In this document: piece by piece, positions 41,681 to 51,471 of the stretch
Numbering within the stretch: the stretch's first letter is position 1
Layout: every line of letters starts with the position of its first letter
NCBI RefSeq assembly: GCF_009362785.1
Contig: NZ_WHNQ01000001.1
Span: 186,001 to 250,000, forward strand
Direction: 5' to 3'
DNA length: 64,000 nucleotides
Source of the DNA: Paraburkholderia atlantica
GTDB taxonomy: Bacteria > Pseudomonadota > Gammaproteobacteria > Burkholderiales > Burkholderiaceae
Notes under the pieces: model-generated
What the model saw: only the letters and a program-made list of their open reading frames with translations
What the model was told of the DNA's origin: nothing
Database searches by the model: none
Program-made: the position numbers and the translations under genes

Positions 41681-42217
41681 TCACTGCTGGCGGATCACGC
41701 CGCAGGCGATGGCCGTGCCAGCGCCATGCTGAGGGTACGCGTAGGGATCGGTCGCGTCGCGGTGCAGCAAGACCGCGCGCTGCAGCACCGAGCGGATGCC
41801 GTCGAGCGCAACGTCCGGCGCGACGATGAAGCCGGTGGCCACGCCGTTCGCGTCCGCATGGATATTGCCGAGATCGCCCTCGACGCGCGCGCCGGCCTTG
41901 AGCCGTTCGGCCGCCGGCGAAAACACCGGACCGGCGCTGGAGCCGTCGGCGGCGTTGCAGTCGCCGCGCTCGTGCACCTGCAGCGCGTGGTCGCTATTGG
42001 GCGGCAAGCCGGTGAGATTGTAGGTGACCTGGACGCCGTCCGAGCGCTCGATAAAGGTCACGAGACCGTGTGCCTGATTGCCCACGGTGGGCAGCAATTG
42101 CGCGTCGGCGCGCTTTTCCTGTGGTCTCAGGAAGACGCCACAGCCGCTCAACAGCACACAGCCGGCGGTCAGAACGATGAACGCATGTACCGCGTGCCCG
42201 TCGATTCGTTTTCCCAT
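41681..42217 (-). CDS. Cu/Zn superoxide dismutase-like lipoprotein lacking most metal ligands
   Basis: 178 residues from ATG 42217 (SD agagga). Lipoprotein signal with lipobox LLSGC (Cys26). The SodC fold is clear (VHERGDCNAADGSSAG, GDLGNIHADANGVATGF, TAIACGVI). Aligned to human SOD1, however, the ligands are mostly replaced: His46 by Gln80, His63 by Val98, His80 by Val112, no His at position 71, and Arg143 by Ala169. Kept are His48 (His82), Asp83 (Asp115), His120 (His152) and both disulfide cysteines (87, 172). Dismutase activity is therefore doubtful. Downstream of apbC in the same direction; a GC-rich hairpin sits in the leader. Confidence 0.85.
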   Translation of the reverse strand: MGKRIDGHAVHAFIVLTAGCVLLSGCGVFLRPQEKRADAQLLPTVGNQAHGLVTFIERSDGVQVTYNLTGLPPNSDHALQVHERGDCNAADGSSAGPVFSPAAERLKAGARVEGDLGNIHADANGVATGFIVAPDVALDGIRSVLQRAVLLHRDATDPYAYPQHGAGTAIACGVIRQQ

Positions 42218-42236
42218 GCGATCCTCTTGTCGGCCT

Positions 42237-42258
42237 GGCGGCCGCCCCTGCGGCCGCC
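42237..42258 (-). other. GC-only hairpin in the leader of the SodC-like gene
   Basis: ggcggccgc, loop ccct, gcggccgcc: nine perfect G-C pairs about 20 bases before the start codon, without a T tract. It may slow translation or act as a factor-aided end of the apbC mRNA. Confidence 0.4.
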
Positions 42259-42347
42259 GAGCCGAACTCGTGAAGTCGACATGATACCGCGAGAGCTCGT
42301 GAAAACAGGGATCGAGATCGCCCCTAATCCCTTGCCCGAACGGCCGC

Positions 42348-43436
42348 TCAGGTGTTTTGCACGACGATGTTCGGAAACTTCGAGCTCATGTCGCGCGCGC
42401 GTTCGGCGATATGCACCGCGACCTTGCGCGCGATCGAACGATAGATCTCCGCGATGCGCCCGTTCGGGTCCGCGGCGACCGTCGGATGGCCCGAGTCGGC
42501 CTGCTCGCGGATCGTGATGTCGAGCGGCAGGCTGCCGAGCACGTCGACGCCATATTCCTTGCTCATGCGCTCCGCGCCACCGGCGCCGAAGATGTGCTCC
42601 TCGTGGCCGCAATTCGAGCAGATGTGCAGACCCATGTTCTCGACGATGCCGAGGATCGGGATGCCGACCTTCTCGAACATCTTGAGGCCCTTCTTCGCGT
42701 CGAGCAGCGCGATGTCCTGCGGCGTCGTGACGATCACGGCGCCCGTGACCGGCACGCGCTGCGCGAGCGTCAGCTGGATGTCGCCGGTACCGGGCGGCAT
42801 GTCGACGATCAGGTAGTCGAGTTCGTGCCAGTTGGTCTGGCGCAGCAGCTGTTCGAGCGCCGAGGTCGCCATCGGGCCACGCCATACCATCGGGTTGTCC
42901 GCCTCGATCAGGAAGCCGATCGAGTTGGCCTGCACGCCGTGGCCGGTCATCGGGTTCATCGATTTGTCGTCGGGCGATTCGGGGCGGCCCTCGATGCCGA
43001 GCATGGTGGGCAGCGACGGGCCGTAGATGTCGGCGTCGAGAATGCCGACCGACGCGCCCTCGCTCGCCAGCGCGAGCGCGAGATTCACGGCGGTCGTGCT
43101 CTTGCCGACGCCGCCCTTGCCCGACGCAACCGCGACGATGTTCTTCACGCCGGGCAGCAGTTTCACGCCGCGCTGCACCGTGTGCGCGGCGATCTGCTGC
43201 GAAATTTCGACGCGCACGTTTGCGACGCCCGGCACCGCGCGCAGCGCATCGCCGAACTGCTGGCGGATCGCGTCGAACTGGCTTTTCGCCGGATAGCCGA
43301 GCGTGACCTGAAGGCTGACCGCGTCGCCCTCCACAACCACGTTGCGGATGCTCTTCGCGGCCGCGTACGGCGCGCCCGTGTTGGGGTCAGTGACGGCCGC
43401 GACGGCGGCGTCGACCAAAGCCCGATCGATACTCAT
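42348..43436 (-). CDS. apbC: iron-sulfur cluster carrier protein ApbC (Mrp)
   Basis: 362 residues. N-terminal MIP18/DUF59-like domain (about 1-95) followed by a P-loop ATPase with deviant Walker [11 protein letters not shown] 105-114 and the cluster-bridging cysteines HICSNC (273 and 276). Homodimer that binds and passes [4Fe-4S] clusters to apoproteins in the cytosol. In Burkholderiales it commonly lies beside metG on the opposite strand, which fits here, though an OmpA-like lipoprotein gene is interposed. Confidence 0.95.
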   Translation of the reverse strand: MSIDRALVDAAVAAVTDPNTGAPYAAAKSIRNVVVEGDAVSLQVTLGYPAKSQFDAIRQQFGDALRAVPGVANVRVEISQQIAAHTVQRGVKLLPGVKNIVAVASGKGGVGKSTTAVNLALALASEGASVGILDADIYGPSLPTMLGIEGRPESPDDKSMNPMTGHGVQANSIGFLIEADNPMVWRGPMATSALEQLLRQTNWHELDYLIVDMPPGTGDIQLTLAQRVPVTGAVIVTTPQDIALLDAKKGLKMFEKVGIPILGIVENMGLHICSNCGHEEHIFGAGGAERMSKEYGVDVLGSLPLDITIREQADSGHPTVAADPNGRIAEIYRSIARKVAVHIAERARDMSSKFPNIVVQNT

Positions 43437-43773
43437 TGATACTCCGTGGGGAAGAGGTGCGGCGTGGCGAAGTGGACGAATCGACCACGCGGCGGAATTT
43501 GCAAGAAATTGTTATGCGGCATTGCGAAAATCTTACGTGCCGGGCACCCTTCGGGGCACGCGGGACGCCGTAGGGACGCATCGCTGCGTGTTCAGGCATA
43601 TTGTAGTGTCTGACGGCACAAGGTGCCCGAAGACCCTGCTTCGCTGTCGGACCGCGCGAAGCAAGGCGCAGGAATCGTTCCTGACTTTCTGAGTGGTCGC
43701 TGCGTTGCCGTAATGTTCGCTGCATAGACTGACCGCTACCCGCTGGTTTATTCGCACCCGAAAGGAACCCAAG

Positions 43774-44427
43774 ATGAATGCAAGAATCATGACTCGCGTG
43801 GCCGTATTGGCCGTGGCAGGCTCACTGGTGGCAGGCTGCGCGACCCAACAGGGCACCAACACAGCAGTCGGCACGGGCGTGGGCGCCGGTGCCGGAGCCG
43901 CGCTCGGCGCGATCTTCGGCGGCGGCAAGGGCGCGGCGATCGGCGCGGCCACCGGTGCTGCAGTGGGCGGCATCACCGGCTACAACTGGGACAACATCCG
44001 CAACCGCATGTCGGGCGCGACCAAGGGCACCGGCACGCAGATCACCGAGCAGCCGGACGGTTCGCTGAAGCTGAACATCCCGAGTTCGGTCACGTTCGAC
44101 ACCAGCAGCTACGCGATCAAGCCGACGTTTGCGCCGGTGCTCGATCAGCTCGCCCAGACACTGCAGCAGAATCCGGAAGTCGTCGCGTCGGTCGTCGGCC
44201 ATACGGACAACACCGGCTCGCTGCAATACAACCAGACGCTGTCGGTCAACCGCGCGCAGAGCGTGACCGGCTACCTGACGCAACGCGGTATCGCACCGCA
44301 GCGCCTGTCGGCCACCGGCATGGGCCCGAACCAGCCGATCGCCGACAACAACACCGAAGCCGGCCGTGCGGCGAACCGCCGCGTCGAAATCTATCTGCGC
44401 GCCACCGCCCAGCACGCGACGCAATAA
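43774..44427 (+). CDS. OmpA-family outer-membrane lipoprotein with glycine zipper
   Basis: 217 residues from ATG 43774 (SD aaagga). Lipobox VAGC with Cys22. Next a glycine-zipper membrane region (VGAGAGAALGAIFGGGKGAA and on to about 72), then the OmpA C-terminal peptidoglycan-binding domain (about 95-210): SVTFDTSSYAIKP, VVGHTDNTGSLQYN, LSVNRAQSVTGYL and the diaminopimelate contact NTEAGRAANRRVEI. YiaD/Pal-like; likely ties the outer membrane to the wall. The 337 bases before it, shared with divergent apbC, contain no feature I can name. Confidence 0.9.
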   Translation: MNARIMTRVAVLAVAGSLVAGCATQQGTNTAVGTGVGAGAGAALGAIFGGGKGAAIGAATGAAVGGITGYNWDNIRNRMSGATKGTGTQITEQPDGSLKLNIPSSVTFDTSSYAIKPTFAPVLDQLAQTLQQNPEVVASVVGHTDNTGSLQYNQTLSVNRAQSVTGYLTQRGIAPQRLSATGMGPNQPIADNNTEAGRAANRRVEIYLRATAQHATQ

Positions 44428-44580
44428 GGGCAAGTCCCAAGGAGAAGCCGCCGCCGGGCCGGCCGGGCGTTTCAGCAGCAAGAGCCCGGCTGGCGGACGG
44501 GACAGGCCGTCGGACAGGTTTGTCGCTGAATCGAAAAAAATTTCGAACTCTACGGAAAATCCGCGGTCTGTCTTTACGGT

Positions 44581-44659
44581 ACGTGACTGGCGAAGCCGTC
44601 ACGTCACCATTCTCCTCTTGTCGTTGTTGCTCCGGGGTTTATCGACCCCGGTTTTTTTT
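44581..44659 (+). ncRNA. candidate small RNA upstream of metG
   Basis: Architecture of a trans-acting sRNA. A 5' hairpin acgtgac-t-ggc / gcc-gtcacgt (44581-44604) is followed by a single-stranded C/U-rich stretch containing tctcctctt (anti-Shine-Dalgarno). It ends in an intrinsic terminator ccggggt-ttatcg-accccgg and eight T (44632-44659). It lies 150 bases past the OmpA-like gene, whose 3' UTR it could alternatively be. No convincing promoter is visible. Not matched to a named family. Confidence 0.4.
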
Positions 44660-44828
44660 GCCCGCGCGGTTTTGCATCCCGCTTCGCGAGACGTCGCTTC
44701 CCTCTTTCGGCCATCGCTCGCGACCATCCCCTCTGCTCCGCTCGTCCAGCCCGCCGCGCCCGGCCCGCGTGCGGCGTGCGCCCTGCTAAAATCACCGTTT
44801 CGTCCCACCGCAGGCACCCCCGATCCTT

Positions 44829-46964
44829 ATGTCAGCACCCGCCACCGACCTTTCCGCAGGCGCGCCGTCCGGCCGCCGTCAGATTCTCGTCACGTCGGCC
44901 CTTCCGTATGCGAACGGGCAGATTCATATCGGCCATCTGGTCGAATATATCCAGACGGACATCTGGGTCCGGGCGCTGCGAATGCACGGCCATGAGGTCT
45001 ACTACGTCGGCGCCGACGATACACACGGCACGCCGGTCATGCTGCGCGCGGAAAAAGAAGGCCTGACGCCGAAACAGCTGATCGATCGCGTGTGGCTGGA
45101 GCACAAGCGCGACTTCGACAGCTTCGGCATTTCGTTCGACAACTACTACTCGACCGATTCCGACGAAAACCGTGTGCTCAGCGAAAACGTCTACCTCGCG
45201 CTGAAGGAAGCGGGGCTGATCGACGCACGCGAGATCGAACAGGCCTACGACCCGGTCAAGGAAATGTTCCTGCCGGACCGCTTCATCAAGGGCGAGTGCC
45301 CGAAATGCGGCGCCAAAGACCAATACGGCGACAGCTGTGAAGTCTGCGGCTCGACCTATCAGCCCACCGAGCTCGTCAATCCGTACTCGGTCGTCTCCGG
45401 CGCGACGCCGATTCGCAAGACTTCGACGCACTACTTCTTCCGCCTGTCCGATCCGCGCTGCGAGAGCTTCCTGCGTGAATGGGTCGGCGGCCTCGCGCAG
45501 CCGGAAGCCACCAACAAGATGCGCGAATGGCTAGGCGACGCCGGCGAAGCCAAGCTCGCCGACTGGGACATCTCGCGCGACGCGCCGTACTTCGGCTTCG
45601 AGATTCCGGGCGCACCCGGCAAATATTTCTACGTGTGGCTGGACGCACCGGTCGGTTACTACGCGAGCTTCAAGAACCTCGCCGAAAAGCGCGGCCTCGA
45701 CTTCGACGCGTGGGTTCGCAAGGGGTCGACCGCCGAGCAGTACCACTTCATCGGCAAGGACATCCTGTATTTCCACACGCTGTTCTGGCCCGCCATGCTC
45801 GAATTCTCGGGCCATCGCACGCCGACCAACGTGTTCGCGCACGGCTTTCTGACCGTCGACGGCGCGAAGATGTCGAAGTCGCGCGGCACCTTCATCACCG
45901 CGCAAAGCGTGATCGACACCGGCCTGAATCCGGAATGGCTGCGCTACTACTTCGCGGCCAAGCTGAACAGCACGATGGAAGACCTCGACCTGAACCTCGA
46001 CGACTTCCAGGCGCGCGTGAACAGCGATCTGGTCGGCAAGTACGTGAACATCGCCAGCCGCGCGGCCGGCTTCCTGATCAAGCGCTTCGACGGCCGTGTG
46101 CAGGACAGCGCGATGCACCATCCGCTGCTCGGCACGCTGCGCGCCGCGCTGCCGCAGATCGCCGCGCACTACGAGGCACGCGAGTACAGCCGCGCGCTGC
46201 GTCAAACCATGGAACTCGCCGACGCGGTCAACGCCTACGTCGATACCGCGAAGCCGTGGGATCAGGCGAAAGACCCGGCCAACGCGGTCGCGCTGCACGA
46301 GACCTGCAGCGTCAGCATCGAGGCGTTCCGTCTGCTGTCGCTCGCGCTGAAGCCGGTGCTGCCGAAGCTCGCCGAAGCGGTCGAGGCGTTCCTCGGCATC
46401 GAGCCGCTCGTGTGGGCCGACGCCACCGCGCCGCTCAGCTCGGCGCGCCCGATCAACGCGTACAAGCATCTGATGACGCGCGTCGACCCGAAGCAGATCG
46501 AGGCGCTGCTCGCGGCCAATCGCGAGTCGCTGCAGGCCACGCCGGAGGCGGCGGCGGCCGACGCGAAGGCTAAGGCGAAGGCCCACTCCAAGGCCGCCGC
46601 CGCCGCGAAGGAAGAAGAGTCCGGCATCATCTCGATCGACGACTTCGCGAAAGTCGATCTGCGCATCGCGAAGATCGTCGACTGCAAGGCCGTGGAAGGC
46701 TCGGACAAGCTGCTGCAACTGACGCTCGACGTCGGCGAGGAGAAGACCCGCAACGTGTTCTCGGGCATCAAGTCCGCGTATCAGCCCGAGCAGCTGATCG
46801 GCAAGCTGACCGTGATGGTCGCGAACCTCGCGCCGCGCAAGATGAAGTTCGGCATGTCCGAAGGCATGGTGCTGGCGGCTTCGGCGGCGGACGAGAAGGC
46901 CGAACCGGGCCTCTACGTGCTCGAACCGCATAGCGGCGCAAAGCCCGGCATGCGCGTGAAGTAA
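44829..46964 (+). CDS. metG: methionyl-tRNA synthetase
   Basis: 711 residues, class I, long form with a C-terminal tRNA-binding domain. HIGH motif HIGH 33-36, zinc knuckle CPKC (157-160) and CEVC (170-173), KMSKS 347-351. The anticodon-binding helical domain is about 400-560. An Ala/Lys-rich linker ([20 protein letters not shown]) leads to the Trbp111-like dimerisation domain ([26 protein letters not shown]). ATG 44829 gives [11 protein letters not shown] before the catalytic core. A TAAAAT lies about 40 bases upstream. Terminator follows. Confidence 0.97.
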   Translation: MSAPATDLSAGAPSGRRQILVTSALPYANGQIHIGHLVEYIQTDIWVRALRMHGHEVYYVGADDTHGTPVMLRAEKEGLTPKQLIDRVWLEHKRDFDSFGISFDNYYSTDSDENRVLSENVYLALKEAGLIDAREIEQAYDPVKEMFLPDRFIKGECPKCGAKDQYGDSCEVCGSTYQPTELVNPYSVVSGATPIRKTSTHYFFRLSDPRCESFLREWVGGLAQPEATNKMREWLGDAGEAKLADWDISRDAPYFGFEIPGAPGKYFYVWLDAPVGYYASFKNLAEKRGLDFDAWVRKGSTAEQYHFIGKDILYFHTLFWPAMLEFSGHRTPTNVFAHGFLTVDGAKMSKSRGTFITAQSVIDTGLNPEWLRYYFAAKLNSTMEDLDLNLDDFQARVNSDLVGKYVNIASRAAGFLIKRFDGRVQDSAMHHPLLGTLRAALPQIAAHYEAREYSRALRQTMELADAVNAYVDTAKPWDQAKDPANAVALHETCSVSIEAFRLLSLALKPVLPKLAEAVEAFLGIEPLVWADATAPLSSARPINAYKHLMTRVDPKQIEALLAANRESLQATPEAAAADAKAKAKAHSKAAAAAKEEESGIISIDDFAKVDLRIAKIVDCKAVEGSDKLLQLTLDVGEEKTRNVFSGIKSAYQPEQLIGKLTVMVANLAPRKMKFGMSEGMVLAASAADEKAEPGLYVLEPHSGAKPGMRVK

Positions 46965-47014
46965 CGCGAGGCGCGTTCGGGCGCCCCACCCCACCTCGCA
47001 GCAGGCAGGTAGGA

Positions 47015-47049
47015 CAAAAACGGCACGCTTCCAGGCGTGCCGTTTTTTT
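47015..47049. terminator. bidirectional terminator between metG and tamB
   Basis: acaaaaacggcacgc, loop ttccag, gcgtgccgttttttt. Convergent genes metG (+) and tamB (-) both end here. Confidence 0.95.
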
Positions 47050-47061
47050 ATGCCGCCCGCG

Positions 47062-50000
47062 TCACCACGCGATCCGATCGAAGCGCCGCGTGTAGAGCAC
47101 GTCGGCGCCATAGAACGTGCCGCCGTAGACGACCAGCGACCAGTACCGCGTCAGATTGATCGTCGCCTTGATCGCATTGCTCGCCGACTGCAGCCCCTGC
47201 TCGTAGCCGATCACGAGCCACTCGTTGATCGCCTTCGACACCATCACCACTTGCGGATCGGTCAGACCGACGTCGCTGCGGCCGATCGAAAACTCGTCGA
47301 GCCCGACGGTCTGCGCGATCCGCGCGCCCGTCGCGCTGCCGAGCAGCGCGAGCGCGGTCGTCATCGTGCTCTGCTGGCCGAGGTTGTTACCCTGGTCGGT
47401 GCCGTGGCCGAACAGCAGCCACGACAGTTTCTCGTTGTCCGGCACGCTCGGCTCCGACACGAGCCGCGCGACCGGCGCCTGCAGCGTGCCGGTCACCTGC
47501 ACGCCGGCCTCGACCTGCTGGTTGCGGCGCATCGCGAGAATGTTGATGCCCGGATTGGTGACCGGCCCGTTGAACGTGAAGAAACCGTTCTCGATCGCGA
47601 GCTTGCGGCCGAACGCGGTGTAGGTCGAACCCGGCGTGACGCGCACATTGCCGACCGCGCGCAGCGGCGTATTCGGCGCGCTCGTCGCGGTGATCGTGCC
47701 GGCGAGGCCGAGGTCGGCGCCCTTGCCGCGGAAGCGGAAGTCGTTGCCGAGCCCGATCTCGATGTTCGCGCGTGGCGCGAACGGGCTCGCCGGCGGCTGG
47801 CCGCCTTCGATCGGACGCGGCCGGCCGCCCGAGCGCGTGCCGTCCGGGCGGATGATCACGACGTCGTCGCCGAGGCTCGGCGCGGCCTGCTCGGGCAGAT
47901 CGAACAGCGCGCTGTCGACCACGAACTTGCCGTCGATCACGGGGCCGCGCTCCACGCCGCCGTTCGAGATGTTCGCGCTGCCCGACAGCGACAGATGGCG
48001 GTCCGGCGACGCGAACACATCGAGCTTGTCCGCGACGATGCTCGCAGTCATGTCGGGCTCCGCGCTGTCGAGGCGCACGCGCCCGGTCGCACGCAGCGTG
48101 CCGCTCGCGCCGTGGAACTCGACCTGCTGAAAGTCCACCGTGTTCTGCGACAGCGCGATGCGCACGACGCCGTCCTTCAGTTGCACGCCCTGGCTCACGA
48201 CGGTCGCGGACAGACCGTCGCCGGTCAGCGAGCCGGTCACGTTCGGCTTCGCGACCGTGCCGCCGAGCGCAAGCTGCAGCGCGAGACGGCCGTCGAGCAG
48301 GTAGCTCGGGCCGAGCAGGCCGCCCGTCGTGCGCAGCGACGGCACGTTCGCGTTGACGTTGCCCGACAGCGCGCTTTGCGGATCGACGGTCAACATGCCG
48401 TCGCGCAGCACGAGCGGCGTGTGCGCGTCGGCATCGATCACGCCGATGCGGCTCGCCTGCGCATGCACGGTCGCGTTGAGCCGGTTGCCGCCGGTGAATT
48501 CGGCGCGCGCGCGGATCGCGCCAATGCCCATCGACGCGAGCCCGCGGCCGATTTCGACCGTCACGTCGCCGCTGCGCCGGCGCAGCTCGATGTGGCCGCT
48601 CGCCGTCGCGCCGAGCGAGAAGTCCCAGTCGCCGTCGAACACGAGGTCGGTGCGCACGGCGGGCGGCTCGCCAGTGATCTGGCGACGCAGTTCCTGCAAG
48701 TGCGCGAGCGACACATCGGTCAGGCTACCGGCCGACTGGATGCGGCCGTGATCGAACGCGAACGACTTCAGGGCCAGCACCGAGCCTTCGATCGTCAGGC
48801 GCGTCGCGCCGAGCGTCAGGTGACCCGGCCCGGCGCTGACCGCGAGCGGCGCTTCGAGGTTCAGCGCCGGCGTGCCGCGATTCTGCAGACGCGTGACGGT
48901 GCCGTCCCAGCGCGAGCCGTCGCGCGTGTCGGTCAGCTTGCCATTGGCGGCGAGCGTCAGGTCCAGTGGACGGTCTTGCAACTTGCCGGTCGCGGCGGCC
49001 TCGAGCGTGTGATTCGCACGCGTGCCGGACAGGCGGGCGGTCAGCGTGGCGAGGTCGACGCCGCCCGCGCTGACATTGCGCGCGTCGGTCGTGAACGCGA
49101 GCGCGCCGTTCGCGCCGTCGCGCAACTCGGCGTGGCCCTGTGCGTGGCCGACACGGTTGCTCGCGAACACGACGCTGTCAGCCTTGTAGTTCAGCGTCAC
49201 GTTCGGATGCGCGAACGAACCGGTGACATCGCCGTCGGCGGCGATCGCGCCCGCGAGGCCGAAGCCGAGCCGATCGAGCTGCGGCGCGTCGATGGCGAAG
49301 CGCAGCCGGTCGCCGGCCGCGCCGAAGCTGCCTTGCAGATTGACCTGATTGCCCGCCACGGAAAGATTGGCGCGGCTCGGCAGGATTCGCGAGCCGGCCA
49401 ACTGGATCATGCCGCCGCCCGTCAGCGGCAGGTCGTTGTAGACGCTCGGGCCGAGCGTGAATTCGGCGCGCGTCGTGAAGACCGGCGCGAGCACGCCGGC
49501 CGCGCTGATTGTGGCGTTCACGCGCGCCTCGATCCTGCGCGCGGGCGTGGCCGGGCGCGGGGCCGCGTGCGCGGCTGCGCGGGGCGCATGGGTCGCGCGA
49601 TGGGCGGGCGCTGGCGTCCTGCGCTCGAGCACTTCGGTCTCCACCGCGGCCTTTGCGGTGTTCTGCGCGATGGCCGCGGCCTGATCGCCGGGCGCCGCAC
49701 GCTTGGCGCCGGCGGTGCTGCCCGCGAGCGCCGCGGCCTGCGCTTGCCGCTCGCTCCGCCCGCCGCTCGCGGCGGGCGCGCCGGAACTCGTGACCGGCGT
49801 GCGCGCGGGCATCTGCGAGGTCAGCGACAGCGGATCGAAATCGGTCAGTTGCGCCTTCAGGTTGTAGGTCGAGTTCGCATCGTGCTTCAGCGCGCCCGAT
49901 AGATCGATGCGGCCGCGACCCGACGTGACGCGCACGTCGTTGAAGCTGATGCGCGCCGGATCGAACGTGATCTTGCCCTGCGCGCGCAGCGCGGCGGCGG

Positions 50001-51444
50001 GGTCGGCGAGATCGAGCGTCAGGCTCTGGATGTCGTCGTTCAGGCGAATGCCGATCGGGCCGGACAGTTGCGTCGGCCGCACGGTGGCCTGCAGCGCGTT
50101 CAGGTCGAGCCGCGCGACGTTCAGATCGAGCTGGCCGTGCCGGCCGCTCAGCGTGCCGCCGCCGGTGAGCGTCGCGTTGCGCACGAGCCGCACGTTCAGG
50201 TTCGAGATGCTCTGCGTGCGGGCGTCGAGCCGCACGTCGGCGTTCGCGTCGATCAACGGCAGCAGTTTCTGGTCGATTGCGCCGGGTTTCGCGTTGACGA
50301 TCGAGATGTGACCGGCGACGGCGAAGCCCGCCGCCGGTTTGGCCGGCGCCTGGTGGCCGAAGACTTGGTGCGGATGGCTGGCGGCCGACGGTTCGGCCGC
50401 GCTGGCTGTGCTGGGCGTGCTGGCCGCGCTCGCTGTGTCCGCCGCGCCGTGCTCCACCGGCTGCAACTCGGCGCGCACCGCCAGATCGGCCAACGGCGCA
50501 CCGGGCGCGAAGGCCTGCGGATTCACGTGATCGAAGCTCAGCGTCGCGCGCTGCAACGGCACCGCGGCGAACGGCGCCGCTTCGACCCGCGCGTGACCGG
50601 CGAGCTTCATGCCGCTCGCATCGAGCTCGGCGACCAGCTGCTCGAGCGTGCCGCTCAGGTGACCGGCCACCTGCACCGCTTCATCGTTGACCTTGCCCGA
50701 ATAACCGACTTCGCCGGTGAGCGGAAACGGCTGCACGCCATCGAGTTTCGCCGCTGCGGTCAGCGCGCCGAACGGCGTCTCGAGCCGATCGATCGCCGCC
50801 TCGTGATGACGCCCGTCGCTGCGTCCATGAAATGCGAAGCTCGACAGCTCGGTCGTCGACGATCCCTGATGCAGCAGCAGCCGCTCGACTCGCACATCGC
50901 GGATCTCCAGCTGCATCGGCAATTGCAGATCCTGCGGCAGTTTCATCGGCTCGTTGCTGCTCGGCGACGACGGGCCGACACGCGCCTCGATCGTGCCGAC
51001 GTGCAGATAATCGATGGTGAACCGCCACGGCTCGCGCGCGAGCGCCCAGCTGCCCGCGACCCGGTCGATCTGGATGTCGGTGCCGTTGCCGTCGAGGCTG
51101 CGCCAGCGCACGTCGCGCAGTTGCACACCGTGCGCGAGCGTGCCGCCGTCGAGCGTGCCGGCGAGCCGGCCGCCGAGCAGCTTGACGGCCGCGTGCCACA
51201 CGTACGCGGTGCCGCGCTCGGTCGTCAGCGCGCCGTACAGCAAGCCGACCGCGAGCACGGCGAGCAGCACCAGCATGATCACCGTGCCCGCGATCGTCTT
51301 CAGCAGCAGCCGGCCCCAGCGCCGCTTCGGCGGCGGCGTGTCGGGCGGCTGCTGCCCATCCGGCGGTGCTGGCGGCGTGGCGCCGGGCGGCTGCGCGGGG
51401 GGCGGGTCGGTGACGTCGGTGGTCATGCGCGAATACGGTGGCAA
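47062..51444 (-). CDS. tamB: translocation and assembly module protein TamB
   Basis: 1460-residue AsmA-like bridge protein anchored in the inner membrane and spanning the periplasm; works with TamA in outer-membrane protein insertion and phospholipid transport. Cytoplasmic Pro-rich N-terminus, one membrane anchor (LLLKTIAGTVIMLVLLAVLAVGLLYGA without charges), then long beta-taco repeats of the form LxGxxxLxG. An Ala/Pro/Arg-rich interruption sits around 540-650. The C-terminal DUF490 domain ends VVYGGTFYGADVLYTRRFDR. Starts 27 bases after tamA, so the pair is an operon. Confidence 0.93.
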   Translation of the reverse strand: MPPYSRMTTDVTDPPPAQPPGATPPAPPDGQQPPDTPPPKRRWGRLLLKTIAGTVIMLVLLAVLAVGLLYGALTTERGTAYVWHAAVKLLGGRLAGTLDGGTLAHGVQLRDVRWRSLDGNGTDIQIDRVAGSWALAREPWRFTIDYLHVGTIEARVGPSSPSSNEPMKLPQDLQLPMQLEIRDVRVERLLLHQGSSTTELSSFAFHGRSDGRHHEAAIDRLETPFGALTAAAKLDGVQPFPLTGEVGYSGKVNDEAVQVAGHLSGTLEQLVAELDASGMKLAGHARVEAAPFAAVPLQRATLSFDHVNPQAFAPGAPLADLAVRAELQPVEHGAADTASAASTPSTASAAEPSAASHPHQVFGHQAPAKPAAGFAVAGHISIVNAKPGAIDQKLLPLIDANADVRLDARTQSISNLNVRLVRNATLTGGGTLSGRHGQLDLNVARLDLNALQATVRPTQLSGPIGIRLNDDIQSLTLDLADPAAALRAQGKITFDPARISFNDVRVTSGRGRIDLSGALKHDANSTYNLKAQLTDFDPLSLTSQMPARTPVTSSGAPAASGGRSERQAQAAALAGSTAGAKRAAPGDQAAAIAQNTAKAAVETEVLERRTPAPAHRATHAPRAAAHAAPRPATPARRIEARVNATISAAGVLAPVFTTRAEFTLGPSVYNDLPLTGGGMIQLAGSRILPSRANLSVAGNQVNLQGSFGAAGDRLRFAIDAPQLDRLGFGLAGAIAADGDVTGSFAHPNVTLNYKADSVVFASNRVGHAQGHAELRDGANGALAFTTDARNVSAGGVDLATLTARLSGTRANHTLEAAATGKLQDRPLDLTLAANGKLTDTRDGSRWDGTVTRLQNRGTPALNLEAPLAVSAGPGHLTLGATRLTIEGSVLALKSFAFDHGRIQSAGSLTDVSLAHLQELRRQITGEPPAVRTDLVFDGDWDFSLGATASGHIELRRRSGDVTVEIGRGLASMGIGAIRARAEFTGGNRLNATVHAQASRIGVIDADAHTPLVLRDGMLTVDPQSALSGNVNANVPSLRTTGGLLGPSYLLDGRLALQLALGGTVAKPNVTGSLTGDGLSATVVSQGVQLKDGVVRIALSQNTVDFQQVEFHGASGTLRATGRVRLDSAEPDMTASIVADKLDVFASPDRHLSLSGSANISNGGVERGPVIDGKFVVDSALFDLPEQAAPSLGDDVVIIRPDGTRSGGRPRPIEGGQPPASPFAPRANIEIGLGNDFRFRGKGADLGLAGTITATSAPNTPLRAVGNVRVTPGSTYTAFGRKLAIENGFFTFNGPVTNPGINILAMRRNQQVEAGVQVTGTLQAPVARLVSEPSVPDNEKLSWLLFGHGTDQGNNLGQQSTMTTALALLGSATGARIAQTVGLDEFSIGRSDVGLTDPQVVMVSKAINEWLVIGYEQGLQSASNAIKATINLTRYWSLVVYGGTFYGADVLYTRRFDRIAW

Positions 51445-51471
51445 ATAAGGTAGCGGGTTGTCGTCAAAACA

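Noticed and set aside
47050..49902. Long + strand open frame (950 codons)
   Set aside because: Antisense to tamB with monotonous Arg/Ala/Val composition.
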